From Helochares maculicollis (Eukaryota > Arthropoda > Insecta > Coleoptera > Hydrophilidae), in assembly GCA_033557835.1 (NCBI GenBank), contig JAWQRO010000166.1:1-51492 (forward strand): a DNA stretch of 51,492 nucleotides. Direction: 5' to 3'. Below are positions 11,125-22,970 of the stretch, piece by piece. Made by a program: the position numbers and the translations under genes. How positions within the stretch are numbered: position 1 is the first letter of the stretch; each line of letters starts with the position of its first letter. The notes under the pieces were generated by a model, which did not search any database, had not been told where the DNA came from, and saw nothing but the letters and a program-made list of their open reading frames with translations.

Positions 11125-11914
11125 ATAAGTAATGATTGAAACTTACATTTTTAAAATTAATTAGCTTCTAACTAGGTGTAAAATATATTGCCTTTACAAA
11201 AGCCACGACTTTTACAGCATTATATAGTAAATTTTTACTTGCAACATATTTACAAAACTAAAGAAAATACTCACTTGAGATATTATTTTTTAGAAAATGT
11301 CTAAACATCAAGAAGATACAAGAATGCAGTTTCAATTTCACTGTCTAATTTAAGAGAAAATTAATCAACAGGTCTTATAAATGCATTTTAATCTTTTTCT
11401 AGAAAACTGGCTTTACTTTATCAGCTCGGACTCTCCTACACGCAAAAGGGAAAAATTACTAAAAATCTTTAGATATTAAAAGCTATTAAAATGTGAGCAT
11501 TAGAAATATATTTAATAACGAAAATTGTCGAGTGCATGCCTATAAACACTAGCTGATCATTAGCTTCCTTACGTCTTGAAATATTATAACACACCAAACC
11601 GACTGTGTTGAACCTATGATTGCCCTACTTGTCATTACTCACACTACACCTACAATGAAAGAAAGTAAAGCAACTCTCAAAAATTGCATAGAAAAACTAC
11701 CTTAACTCTTTATCTATAATTAAATTTTTTGAGTTTGAACATTTGTTTCACCAGTAGCTTTTGCGATGACAAATAATCTCTTTATTTATACACTGAAAAG
11801 ATAATTGATAATAATAGATGAAATAAAAAGTTTAGTGTTCGCTCTGTTTATTTTCACGAAGAAATTAAGAAAGTTACATTTTCGAGTTAACTATTCTTCA
11901 ATAGTTCATATCTA
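11125..11914. other. AT-rich spacer
   Basis: No feature recognised. The 66-codon open frame beginning at 11805 overlaps the antisense mariner relic and is probably chance. Confidence 0.4.
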
Positions 11915-12300
11915 TATTGGAAACAATTTCTTAATTCCGAAGTTGAAAAAGTCCTCATTCCTATTGACACGATCCAGAAAATTTTGTAAACTCTTGAAAA
12001 TGTGATAATCGCCTAGTGACAGGCTTGGGATAGACGATAGGTGTGATATAACGTCCCAATAAACCTCTTGGAGGTTAACGTTTCATTAATGATGTATGCG
12101 ATCTGGCGTCGTCTTGATGGAACACAACATCCTTCCTATTGGCTAATTTTGGAGACTTGTTGTCAAATGTCTGCGTCAATCTGATCAACTGTTCATATTA
12201 TAGGTATAAATTAAAAGATCGGCTTGATGGGTGCAGGTCATAATGTAGGGTTTATTTTCAATCCTTCCAAACATAAAGAAAAACCTTCTTGGCCGTTCAT
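11915..12300 (-). pseudogene. Mariner transposase fragment (catalytic domain)
   Basis: On the minus strand the relic reads KVFLYVWKD, then about 45 residues later LANRKDVVFHQDDARSHTS, matching the mariner block around the second catalytic Asp (family VVFHQDNARPHTS; Asp codon 12111-12113). Across a frameshift SLGDYHIFKSLQNFLD follows, matching the third-Asp block (family PSDYHLFRSLQ), then FGIKKL from the C-terminal region. Multiple stops and frame changes; no N-terminal part and no TIRs were found. It is older than the elements that keep TIRs and lies between the two inverted arms. Confidence 0.75.
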
Positions 12301-15300
12301 TTTAACAAATGTCAGTTTCTACTTTTAAACTATTAATTAGATAGCATATAATTTACTCATTAACCAGAAAACCTTGCACTCATGTCCTTAGATAAACAAA
12401 TGTAACAATATAACAACTGTGACAAAAAAGTTTACTTGTAAAAATCATTTTTAGAATATTCTTATCAGATAAAAGACTTTCAATGGTAAGAGATATATTT
12501 TTCAAAAAACTCGAACAGCAATTAATCAAACTAACCAACAGAACGACTATTTTCACTTTACGTGCTCAAACTTTTTTGGACGCAACAGCCAAAGTGTACT
12601 AGTAATAGAGTAATTCATTTTAGTGGTAATCATTTTTAACTGCTTCAACGTTGTCCATATTAAACTAGCAGTTATTCTTTTTTAAACCCAAATTACAAAA
12701 CTCTTATTTTAGAATTTTTCTAACGTTAGCTAACGAAAAGCTAAATGTTTTTAGTTTTACGGAAACACGTATTTCAACATTCTATGTAGGTAAAGGGAGA
12801 TAGAAAGAGAATAATTATCTCCAATAGCCATCAACACAAGAAACAGTTTTGGTTTTCTCCAGGCTATTCAAGAATAATAACCTGCGCAATTGATGAAATC
12901 AATTAGTTAATATTAGTTTTACTACTGTTTGCAATACAAAACTATTAAATTTTTAATTGCTTAAACATATTTTGCCACTCCAAACAGACTAGAAGTAAAT
13001 ATTATAGAGACCATCTAACTTCTAGTAATTATTCCACCAAAAGTAAATACCTGTAGCGTAAAATAAAGAGTTTGAATAAATAATGTTACAGTTTGATTCA
13101 TAGTGCATTTCATAAACTAAGAATGTTTACAACATTGGCGTAAATATCAGGGACGTAAAAGCTTGGCGTCAGAATCAATAATATTGTCACAGGAGTTATT
13201 CAAAATCACTGTTAAATAAAACTATAACTTTAAAATAAGTGAAGTTCATGCGACTTAATTTGAGGAATATTAACTCATAAAAGTGAAAATCTAAAACAGA
13301 TACAAATATGGAAAACTTTATTTATAAGGTTGATTAGCAAAGAATTAGAGCACTTTTCAAAACTCAAATTCAATATTTTTTAAAATGCATGTACAAATAT
13401 GTAAGAGTTAGTTGAGTTTGCAGTATTGCAGTAATTTGCTCTTGAGAATGCAAATTATGCCGATTTGTTTTACTAAAGTAGTCATTAGAGCATTAGAGTC
13501 TTCCATTATAGTAAGTCTTTTTGTTTAATTTGTGGATCTTGCGGTAGAATAGTTAAACATAAATATTTAATGATAAAAAATGTAATACGTAGTACTTTAA
13601 ACACTGTACAAATTACTTAAAGCTGATAGCTAAGCAAATAATTATTTAAACTTTAATATTTCTTCCTAATATTTTTGCAGTCAGTTCAATAGTAAAGATT
13701 GTAAAATATCCGAATAATAGAAAATGTTATCAATCCTCAAGCAATATTGTGTAGCTAAAGTTTTTTGAAAAGTATGTAATTTGATGTTCACAAGTAATTC
13801 CGTAATAATTGTAATAAAGGATTTATTTCTAAAATGTTGCAAATTTAATGCTTACGGATATGTAGCAGTGCTATTTAATGGAAGTTATAAGTTATTTGTC
13901 ATATGTATCTTATAATAAATGTAAATTGAATTGAAATATAAACTTCGATGAAACTGTAAATCATTCTCGCGGTTTTTCCGAACAGTTTTTTCTCATTGCT
14001 ATTATTATTATTATGAATCTAAGGAAATACAAAATATTGCAAGAATTCATTATAGAGCTTTAATTTGCAACAATCAAGATGTTGTTAAGAGAGTCAGTAT
14101 TTTTGGTTAACCGCCTGAGAGCTAAAGGATTTTTCTTGTATATTTGACCAAAGTAACTGTAAAACAAATTAAAGCCAGGGTTCTCCAGTTTTAGATTCTC
14201 AATTTTTTACTGAATTTACGGAAATATTTAGGATATAATATCATATATTAGATTACAAAGAGTTTTGTAAAATTTTGTGACAGCAAAACCTTTACAATGT
14301 ATCCAAATTATATCATGAGTTTGTTACTGCAATACTAGTACTTGCAATTATAGAAGGCAACTAGGTCAAAACAGATAGGTTGAAGTGGAGACAAAGACAT
14401 CTCTGTGTCAGGTTGTCGACAATGTTTTTGAATAAGAACTGTCTGCTTTTTCTAGAGGTAAATTTTAGAGTTTCTCAGCAATATGTTAATGTGATAAACC
14501 AGGCGTTGTCTTGCCAGAGGTATATATTGAACTTCCTACAATAGCACGTATCGTTTATACCTTCTCTGCATATGAGGTAGATAAAAATTTTTAAATGTCA
14601 TGACATCTTTCATTGACTTGGATAACTCTTTCATGTAGTAAGCATATAAGATTATGCTACTACACGGTTTCGTAATTTATGGCAATCCTAAAAGTCTGCC
14701 GATGTCACAGTTATTATTTTAAAATAAGGCTATATGGGCATAGGTTCTGCTGACTCTTTAATAAAAAATTTTAAAACCGCTGCACCAGCTGGTCCAAATT
14801 GTTAATTTTGATGCATGAATTGATGGATTGAACATCGCCAGGTAAACCCTCAAAATTTCTTGATGTTTAAGTAAAAGTCCATAACTTTGTTATAGAGATA
14901 GGCGTGCTTTTACCAAAAGCTTTGCATGTAATTGAAATTTATTAAAAAGCAGAGAACCATATTCACAGATAAACATTTGTTAATAGGCCTAATATTCTAC
15001 TTATCGTGAATAGAAGCAAAAACGAAAAATAGCTGGCTTATGCAATGAATATGATTGTAATGATTAAAAAAATAATAATTGTGAAACATCATAAAAAAAT
15101 CTTGGCAGCATCATCAATAATAATAGGATGAGTTCATATTCGTATTGATTTTAAAAATCTGTCGAAAACTTAGCAAAATTAAAATAAAAATAATGAATTT
15201 ACACAAGTGAATTAGAAAAGAGTAAATTTACTTTTATAGAAATGCTCGTTTGTATGTTTGAATAATAAGTTTAGAAGTTTTTTTCTAAATATAGTAGTTT

Positions 15301-15499
15301 ATTTTTACTGTTTCTATCTGGTATTTCTAGAAATGCATATATTTCAATTAATATTAGTGTAAATAATAGAAAATTGATAGTAGTAATTATTGTTTCGTAT
15401 GTTGCAAAAATGGCGAGTCATACTTAACTAAAATAAAATATCAACATTTGTATTATAAAAATTTGTTTTATTTTTATTGTTTGGAAGAAGTTAAATCCA
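12301..15499. other. AT-rich, gene-free spacer between inverted arms
   Basis: About 3.2 kb of AT-rich DNA with no credible open frame, RNA gene or transposon end. Confidence 0.45.
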
Positions 15500-16085
15500 A
15501 AGGTGGGCGTAATAATTTACATAGCAAATGTTTGCGGCATCAGCAAGTTTTTCAGATAATTGGGTTTATGATAGAGCGTTGATTTAACACATGAGTGGTA
15601 TGATGTGCTGTGTCGTTTGCTTCCTAGCGAAAAAACCAAAAGTTGTATCGAAACTATAAAGAGTTGGATGTTTACGATATGTAATTTTAACTTCGAAATA
15701 TCCCTTCCGAGTTTAGTGCTTTTTTTTCTTGTTTATGTGCCACTTTCGTTTGCAGAGGACTAAGTCTAGTGAACGTAGATTCCAGTTAATCTTAGAATAA
15801 AAAACGCCTGAACTGAGGCAGTATATGGTTTTATTTAGAACATATATTTTAATATATCCAATGGGTTGCGGTATATTATTTCTTTTCCTTAGAATCTTGA
15901 CTACTGAGCAGGGTTTTGCAGAAAGTGTGAAATTTTACTGGCAAAAGCTTTATCGTTCTTTGTTGGATAAATCGCCGTATACACAAAGGAATTTCGAAAA
16001 AATATATATTTTTATTGAAAAAGATGAGATGAAGTTTATATATAAATGAATTCAGCCAAACGCGGAATTTAGCTTTAGTTTTGTT
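15500..16085 (-). repeat. Right arm of the large inverted repeat
   Basis: Reverse complement of the arm at 9835-10365. The core at about 15585-15795 is near 90% identical to the left core. The outer part continues through tatcgttctttgttgg (15951 on) and the atataaatgaattc end (about 16040-16053), and the inner part through agcaaatgtttgc (about 15521-15534). The spacer between arms is about 5.1 kb. The pair may be two oppositely oriented copies of one repeat family, the long terminal repeats of a large element, or an inverted segmental duplication. Confidence 0.82.
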
Positions 16086-17523
16086 TAAAGCCCGCGGTTT
16101 AAATAAAGTAGATTTTTTTGCTGGAAAGTGAAATGCAGCCTGATTACAAAGGTTTACCGTCAGGAATAGGATAATGGTAGAGTAGTAAGTATTTCTTTAT
16201 AAAGAGAATCATAATCCCGGATTGTATGTGCTTCATGTAGGAGGCATTTGGGTGAAAATTACGTCAAATGAAGCAGGTTTTGTATATGTAAATTAGTAAC
16301 TAGGCTTGAAGTAAACAATACATTTGAGATGTAAAATGTTTTACGTTTAAATCCTAATATCATTTTAGTATTTATAATTAACTAGGCATAAATTATTGTG
16401 CAAATTTCAGTTAGTATGAATCTTCGCAATTTTAGTGTGCATTAAGAATCCCCGGAAATATCCTCTAATAAATTATAACGGGCACCTGCTTAAATTTTTA
16501 ATTGTTCCACCAGATGATAACCGAGAGCTTATCTTCAAAAGGAAATCCTCAAAGAGAGGTGGGATCAAAGTGAATTATTTAGATGTAACACTTATAATTC
16601 GACCAGCTTTAGTTTGAAAGATCCCGTGTATTATGATCTCATAGTCTCTTAATAGTGTTGTATAAAGTGGTGAAATATAGAGGAACGCAGTATTATTTAT
16701 TAATCCTTTCGCATCAGCTCTTTTAAGCTATTACCCTGCTAGAATAATTTTATATTCTAATAATATACGCACAACTAATCTCATACAAAATTAATTTTGT
16801 TGGGGTAAATCTGTTAATAATTTTTAATCGTGTAAACCGTTGTAAAGGGTAAGTTTTGAAGGAAACTTTTCATTAATCTCGGTAATAAACAGCAGCTAGC
16901 AACATGTAGCCGCATCGACATGCCTGATGTAAAGGTATTTTATCAAGTTAATTTAGCAAGACATGCCTCCAATGCTGCTTCATTAAAAATAGTAGAATAT
17001 TGTTTTATTTTAAAAATAATATACATCTCAAATTCTTGATGTTACTTTTCATTAGTCTACACTTTTTTGGAATACCTGACACTGTTATATTTTTAATGCT
17101 ATGCCAATATTTTAGTTGTAGTTTTAGCTTTTTATTGCATATCTTGATATATTTAAGATATAGCAACGCTTTAGATTATTATTGTAAATTTCTTGTTACC
17201 TGAGACATTCAGAAATTTTAAATTTCTATTGAGTCTGAACATCTCTAAAACTTAAGCGATTTGTGTTGCATGTTTTACTTTCCCCATCACATGCTATGAA
17301 CATACAACATACAGTAATATTCACAAATGTTCTCCGTAATGTCTACCTAAAAAGTCTTCAACTATATGACTTTAGCTTCCTTCATTTGATGTAGACTAAT
17401 ACTCCTTGATTACAGCTTTTACTTAAATATAGTAGATTTTTCTAAATTCCCTCACACTTTCGTTCACCCAACTAATTTGTATTACTAACATTTATTTATC
17501 TAGTTCTGGTATGCTCAGTTATA
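16086..17523. other. AT-rich, gene-free region
   Basis: Only short ORFs occur. One of 60 codons at 16435-16617 has no recognisable domain and lacks supporting signals. Confidence 0.45.
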
Positions 17524-17525
17524 TA

Positions 17526-18821
17526 CGAGGTGTGTTCAATAAGTATCGCGAATTTTGAATTTTCGCCGGCTACGTATATTCGAATATCGATTTTTTTGTG
17601 GTGATATGTTGGTTCTCATGTCTCTCACTTATATCGACAAGTTCGGCCACTTTGAATGTTCAGTTAATTAATGACAGCTGCTTTGTTTGCACGTGTTTTG
17701 GCTCGTCTTCGATTTTTACTTATTCAAAAAAATGCAACAAAGAACCTGTATCAAATGTTGGGTGAAAAACGAAATTAAGTGCGTGGATACACTCCGAATG
17801 TTGACTGTGGCATACGGAGAAGCTACCTTGCACCGAAGCAACTTTTATCGGTGATACAAAATGTTCCCAGAACGCCGAGATGTGAACGACGAAGAGCGTG
17901 CCGACAGACGAAAAAATTGATGACGTGAAGAAAATGATATTGACCAATCGTCGAATCACCGTTAGAGAAGTTGCTGAGGACCTAGACATATCGATTGGCT
18001 CGTGCCATTCGATTTTTATCAATGATTTAGGCATGAGACATGAGGTATGAGCTGAGAAATCCGAACCAAAATTGCCCAATTTTGACCAAAAACAGCTTCG
18101 CATGAAAATTGCTAACGAGCTGTTGGCCTCTGTCCGCGACGACCCAAATTTGCTCCAGAGGGTCATAACTGGTGACGAATCGTGTGTTTACGGTTACGAC
18201 GTGAAAACCAAAGCTCAATCATCTCAATGGAAGCTGCCGCACGAACCAAGACCGAAAAAAGCGCGCCAAGTTCGGTCGACTGTGAAAGTTTTGCTTACCG
18301 TTTTCTTCGATTGCAGAGGCGTGGTGCATCGTGAGTTCTTGCCACAAGGCAGAAGAGTCAATAAGGAATATTAGCTGCAAGTTATGCGCGATTTGCGTGA
18401 AGCAATCCGCCCGGATTTGCGGAAGAACAAAAATTGGATTTTGCATCACGATAACGCCCCTGCTCACACATCGTTGCTTGTGCGCGACTTTTTGGCCAAA
18501 AATAACACACTAATGATGCTGCACACACCATATTCCTCATATCTGGCCTCCTGTGACATTTTCTTGTTCTCGAAACTAAAGACGCCCATGAAAGGACGAA
18601 GCTACGCTAATATTGATAAGATAAAGATGGCATCGAAAGAGGAGCTGAACAAGATAAAGGAAAATGATTTTTTTAAGTGCTTCGAAGATTGGAAAAAACG
18701 TTGGCACAAGTGTATAATTTCTCATGGGGATTACTGTGAAGGGGACAAAATAGATATTCATGAATAAATAAATAATTTTTGAAAAAACACAAAATTCGCG
18801 ATACTTTTTGAACACACCTCG
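17526..18821 (+). mobile_element. Mariner transposon, near full length, inactive
   Basis: A 1,296-bp element with nearly perfect TIRs: the left end begins CGAGGTGTGTTCAATAAGTA (17526), and the reverse complement of the right end begins CGAGGTGTGTTCAAAAAGTA (ending at 18821). They agree at about 28 of the first 29 positions. TA flanks both sides (17524-17525, 18822-18823). The high TIR identity suggests it is among the younger insertions in the window. Confidence 0.94.
17732..18767 (+). pseudogene. Mariner transposase with stops and a frameshift (DD34D)
   Basis: Near full-length transposase relic. It starts MQQRTCIKCWVKNEIKCVDT at 17732; the first stop is TGA in place of a Trp in YRWYK. The frame shifts near 17890-17930 around the DEERAD linker, then KLDI-type HTH text continues (ITVREVAEDLDISIGSCHS) to about 18030, where another shift occurs. 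From 18072 the frame is open: VITGDES holds the first catalytic Asp (18174-18176). TAG at 18372-18374 interrupts after NKEY. From 18375 it reads on through WILHHDNAPAHTS (second Asp) and YSSYLASCD (third Asp, 34 residues on; the family has YSPDLAPCD) to a C-terminus of SHGDYCEGDKIDIHE, stop 18765-18767. All three Asp remain; at least two stops and two frameshifts disable it. This lineage is widespread in arthropods; I do not assign a subfamily name. Confidence 0.92.
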
Positions 18822-18823
18822 TA

Positions 18824-21800
18824 CTAGCACAACTAACTTATTTTTTTGCAATATCTAACGAAATGGCAAATTATACAACACTATAATATAATATTTAATT
18901 TTTATGACAATATTGCTTATATATCTAGCTCTTGCATTATTTACTGTCGTCGATTTATGCACATAAAGTACCCAAGTGCAGCACAAATGTTAAGATTTTT
19001 CTTCTTTAATATCACCAACAAAAATATTATCACTAGCAATTACCAGTGCAACGCCAAATAAAAGGGTAATATTTATTTGCGTATCCTAATTTTAACAGAT
19101 GTAGCTCTCCATCATTTTGGTTGAAGTTTAATGATTAAAAATCAATGTATATCTCTGACTTCAAGTCGTCAGTATCTTCAATGAGCCAATTTTTGGGAAC
19201 ACAAAATATAAGTACAATTTCGTTGAATGCTGTTTATTTGTTTAAAAACAAGACATCTTAGCGACTAATTGACTCAAATATTCAAATTAAGGAGACAGCC
19301 ATGAGGTGTATTTAATATATAGTTTAGATAAATAAATCAATAAAAAATCCACTGCAATCTGAACGACTCATACTTGTAAACGACTTAGAAGCCTATTTAA
19401 GGTTAATAAAATTTTCGCTGCTCTAAGAAATGTTGTTGTTCGCGCTTATTTCTAGAATGTGTATAGCTATCCAAGCTCCTATACAAGTTGCAAATTCCTT
19501 TGTCGAATTTGGAATTTTCCATGCTGGAGAATGCGGGAAATCGCTAACGGTTGTCTTGTCGGTTTACAAGAACTGACACGCATCGAAAGTAAAATTTCTT
19601 TCTTTGTGTCATAGGAATTGATTTGCAAATTTTTGTTTAACTTCTCATCTATATTCTTTTCTGCACGGCAATAAATTAACATAACCACATAAATATATTC
19701 GCTTCTGTTATAAATTTAAATGTGCACAAGCTTAGTGCATCATTTTTTCCTTCAATATACGCAGTCAATAGGAAGCCTTTCTTTCAGACAGGCTTTGTAC
19801 TCTTTATATCTCGTACCAATAAATCAAGTTCCATATCTTATAAAGATTCTTTCAAAATAGTAGCCTTTCAGCAAAAATATATCTAAGATTTCTTTCACAT
19901 CAGTTTTAACTAAACGACAACCACTTTGATAATACAGTACGTTTGAAAAATGGTTGCCAAGCAGAACACGTAATGCACGCAAATTCTTGTACATCTTCTC
20001 CAACTTTCGTACCTATGGACTATCTAGAATAAATCAAATTCATCTTAATTTCTAATCTGTCCTAATTAATTTGAAGCTCAAAGAAAACTTGTCAATCTGT
20101 TTATATAATACTTGATATGAATATTATATTAATATTGTAGAATTTTGTACAATACACCAAAGTATTGTCTTGAGGCGTATTTGTGGTTAACTTGCAAGTA
20201 AATTTACACAAAGTCTCCTTTTTAATAGCAAAGTTATCTACACGTAAAAACTAAGAACAAGCATTGCAAGTAATTTTTTTCTATTTGTTTACGTAAAATC
20301 TTGTTTCCTTTTTAGTCATAAAGGATTCCGGCTTTAAATTTTTAATTCAGCACTGCTGAACTTACTATTACTTGCAAGTTACGCAACGCTAGCCACTACA
20401 CAAAGACATTAATTAAATAGAATTTTAAATGGAATCGCAAATAAAATGATATTCTAAAGTTACTTTAAATATAATTATTTCCTCGTAATTGTAAAATGTC
20501 GCAGAAATTTGACACTGCTATTGTAATTATCTGTTAATAGCCCTCGACTAGAACCCTCGTTTCGCTGGCTTGCTTATTAAATTTTCCCCGAGCATTTTCA
20601 GTAAAGTATAATCAAATAAAACGTTATTATCAAGGGTACTTAATTATCTTCATGTATCATGTATTCTTTTCAAAATTGGCTTTTAAACTTAAAAGCTGAA
20701 TTAAATAGAACCTCGTGTTTCCATACAGCGGATAGGATAAGAGAAACAGTATTCGATATATAGTATATATGAGAGTCATTACACTACTTTTCAGGCTTTC
20801 ATCAGCTATAAGAGGTATTATATTCATTACAGTAGCAATTTTTGCTATTCTTGTTCATTTTGTGGATTAAAACTCTGCGGATTGTTAGTTCTTTGTTTTT
20901 AATAGCTTTTTCTTTATTTTTCAGCTAATGTAAAAATTCTAACTAGCAAACATTTTTCTTGTAGTAATAGGTTAATCAATGAGATTATAGATGAATGTCC
21001 TTTCACATGAAACAATTATTTTATCGATTTATCAGCTCAGGTCCAGCGTGAAAGACATGCAAGTAGATTGAGGGATGAATGTATTTTCAATTATATTATT
21101 GTGGTTAATTACATGCTAAATCTGAAGAATATAAAGATATAAGCTCGAGCAAAAGATTGATCAGTGGCTTATGTGCGAAGAAATGCTTTTTGGTTGTAAG
21201 ACTGAGGAGAAATGCATGCACGTAATATATTTTACAATAATTGCAAGTTTCGTTTAAGACTTTACTATATTTTTCTATCACTAACCAAACTCTTTCACCA
21301 AAGTCATTTAGGTAATAAATAAGAATATACTATGAACAATTTAATGCAATTAAAATGGTAGCTGCAGATAAGTAAGGTGGAAATTATAAAACTTTATAGG
21401 GTGTTATCGTCTCTTCCCTCCAGCAGTTCTCCAAACCAGGTTATGTTGGGTATATAATTTGAATTTGCTTTGCTTATTTCCAACAATACTCCCAAAAGGG
21501 GACTAATGAAACTCGTAACACATATTCCGGAACGGTTCTAGATAAAATACTCAAAACGGATAATATTTTCTTTAAACTTTCGACATTTATTTCTCGGTTG
21601 GGTAGCAATCACGTAAAATATAAGGTCGTTGCTCAAATTTTATTACATTTGCCCGTAATAGGGAATTTTCTTTTGAATAGCTGGTACAATGTAGATTCGA
21701 TATAAAATATAATGTCATATATAGATTTTTATATATTTTAGAATAATACTACTAAGTATTGTATATACGTTGCTGCTATTTAATTCAAACAAATGTCTAT

Positions 21801-22790
21801 AGTGTCTATGCAATTAATCGTATTTGCATAAAAACAGCAATTTGAAGGGCAAGCAATCCCTTATTACGCTAAAATAAGCATTTTCTTCATAGATATGGCT
21901 AGAGTGATATAAAAGTAAACTTTAGAATGTGTTAGAAAGAACTGGCAAAACAATGAAGTATTTCGAATAGACTATCGATTGTTTTGTATTTTATGGAAGC
22001 AAGTTGTCATCATGATAATGCACTCAATTTCACAGGATTTCTAAAATATTTTTCCATTCTGGTCACGTGCTTTACCCAAACAAATTGTGTTTCGTTGCAA
22101 AATTACTACATTCACATAAAAATAAATTCCAGGTAGAAACAAAGCAATCGAGAAACAAAGAAGTCAAAAGTTTATTTTAAGCAAAGAGAAATTTCCTCCT
22201 TTTAAAATAACTCAATATTCCTATTGCGCAAATGTATTCGTAAAAGTAAACACCAAAGGTTTATTTTAGTACCTCGCAATATTTGAGCTTTATATCAAAT
22301 AGTTACATTTCGCATTTTGTTTCTCAACGTTGCACTAGCACTAAATAGATAAACTTTTAAATTGCGCAGTATCGGAAAATCATAGAATCCTAAAATTCTA
22401 CTCGAGTGTATAGTATCAATTTCTTAAAATTGGTCTAGAAACTTTTTACGTCCCTTCTCAGTTTGCTGCATGTTCAGTTATTTGGCACTAGTCCTGCTAT
22501 ACAGCTTTTGCGTTCCTAGTTCAGATCGTGCTGACCATTTGGGATTTACTTATTTACTCGGACCTTTATCCTCGTGCTATTACCATTCGCGTTCCTGACA
22601 TTATTGAAACATCGAAATATCTGAAACGAGGCCGCCTTTCGAGTCGCGATAGGACGTTACGCACTGGATTGAGCAATTTCAATTTAGCAAGGATTTCTCA
22701 TATACCAAGAACAATTTTGGGAAACTCCTATCATGGAATGCCATCATTTAAACTCATTTATTGAAGCAAAGTTTTGCCTATTCCGCGTGT
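18824..22790. other. AT-rich, gene-free region
   Basis: About 4 kb with no recognised gene, transposon end or RNA. The open frame at 22528-22764 (78 codons, somewhat GC-richer than its surroundings) has no recognisable domain and is left unassigned. Confidence 0.45.
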
Positions 22791-22794
22791 TTTG

Positions 22795-22970
22795 TTCAGG
22801 CAGTTCATTTTCTCTCTTTAAATTATCTTCCTTTACGAAGTCACAACATTGACACCTCTTTCTCTCTATATTTGCATAATCCTCGACTCTGTTTTAGTCT
22901 AATATTCCTATCCCGTCTTTTAGCATTCCCACACTTTACGCGCTCCTTCTCTTTTTATTTTCTACTTTAG
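22795..22970 (+). other. Long pyrimidine-rich tract ending in ctttag
   Basis: About 175 bases strongly biased to C and T on the plus strand, closing with ttttctactttag (AG at 22969-22970), which has the form of a 3' splice acceptor with a polypyrimidine tract. No convincing exon follows: all frames stop within about 20 codons. It is offered as a composition feature, not as an intron call. Confidence 0.3.

Noticed and set aside
14760..14830. Possible transposase text on the minus strand near 14.8 kb
   Set aside because: No ordered set of motifs, only short suggestive words.
22528..22764. 78-codon open frame in a slightly GC-richer patch
   Set aside because: No domain recognised and no exon signals; length is within chance expectation.
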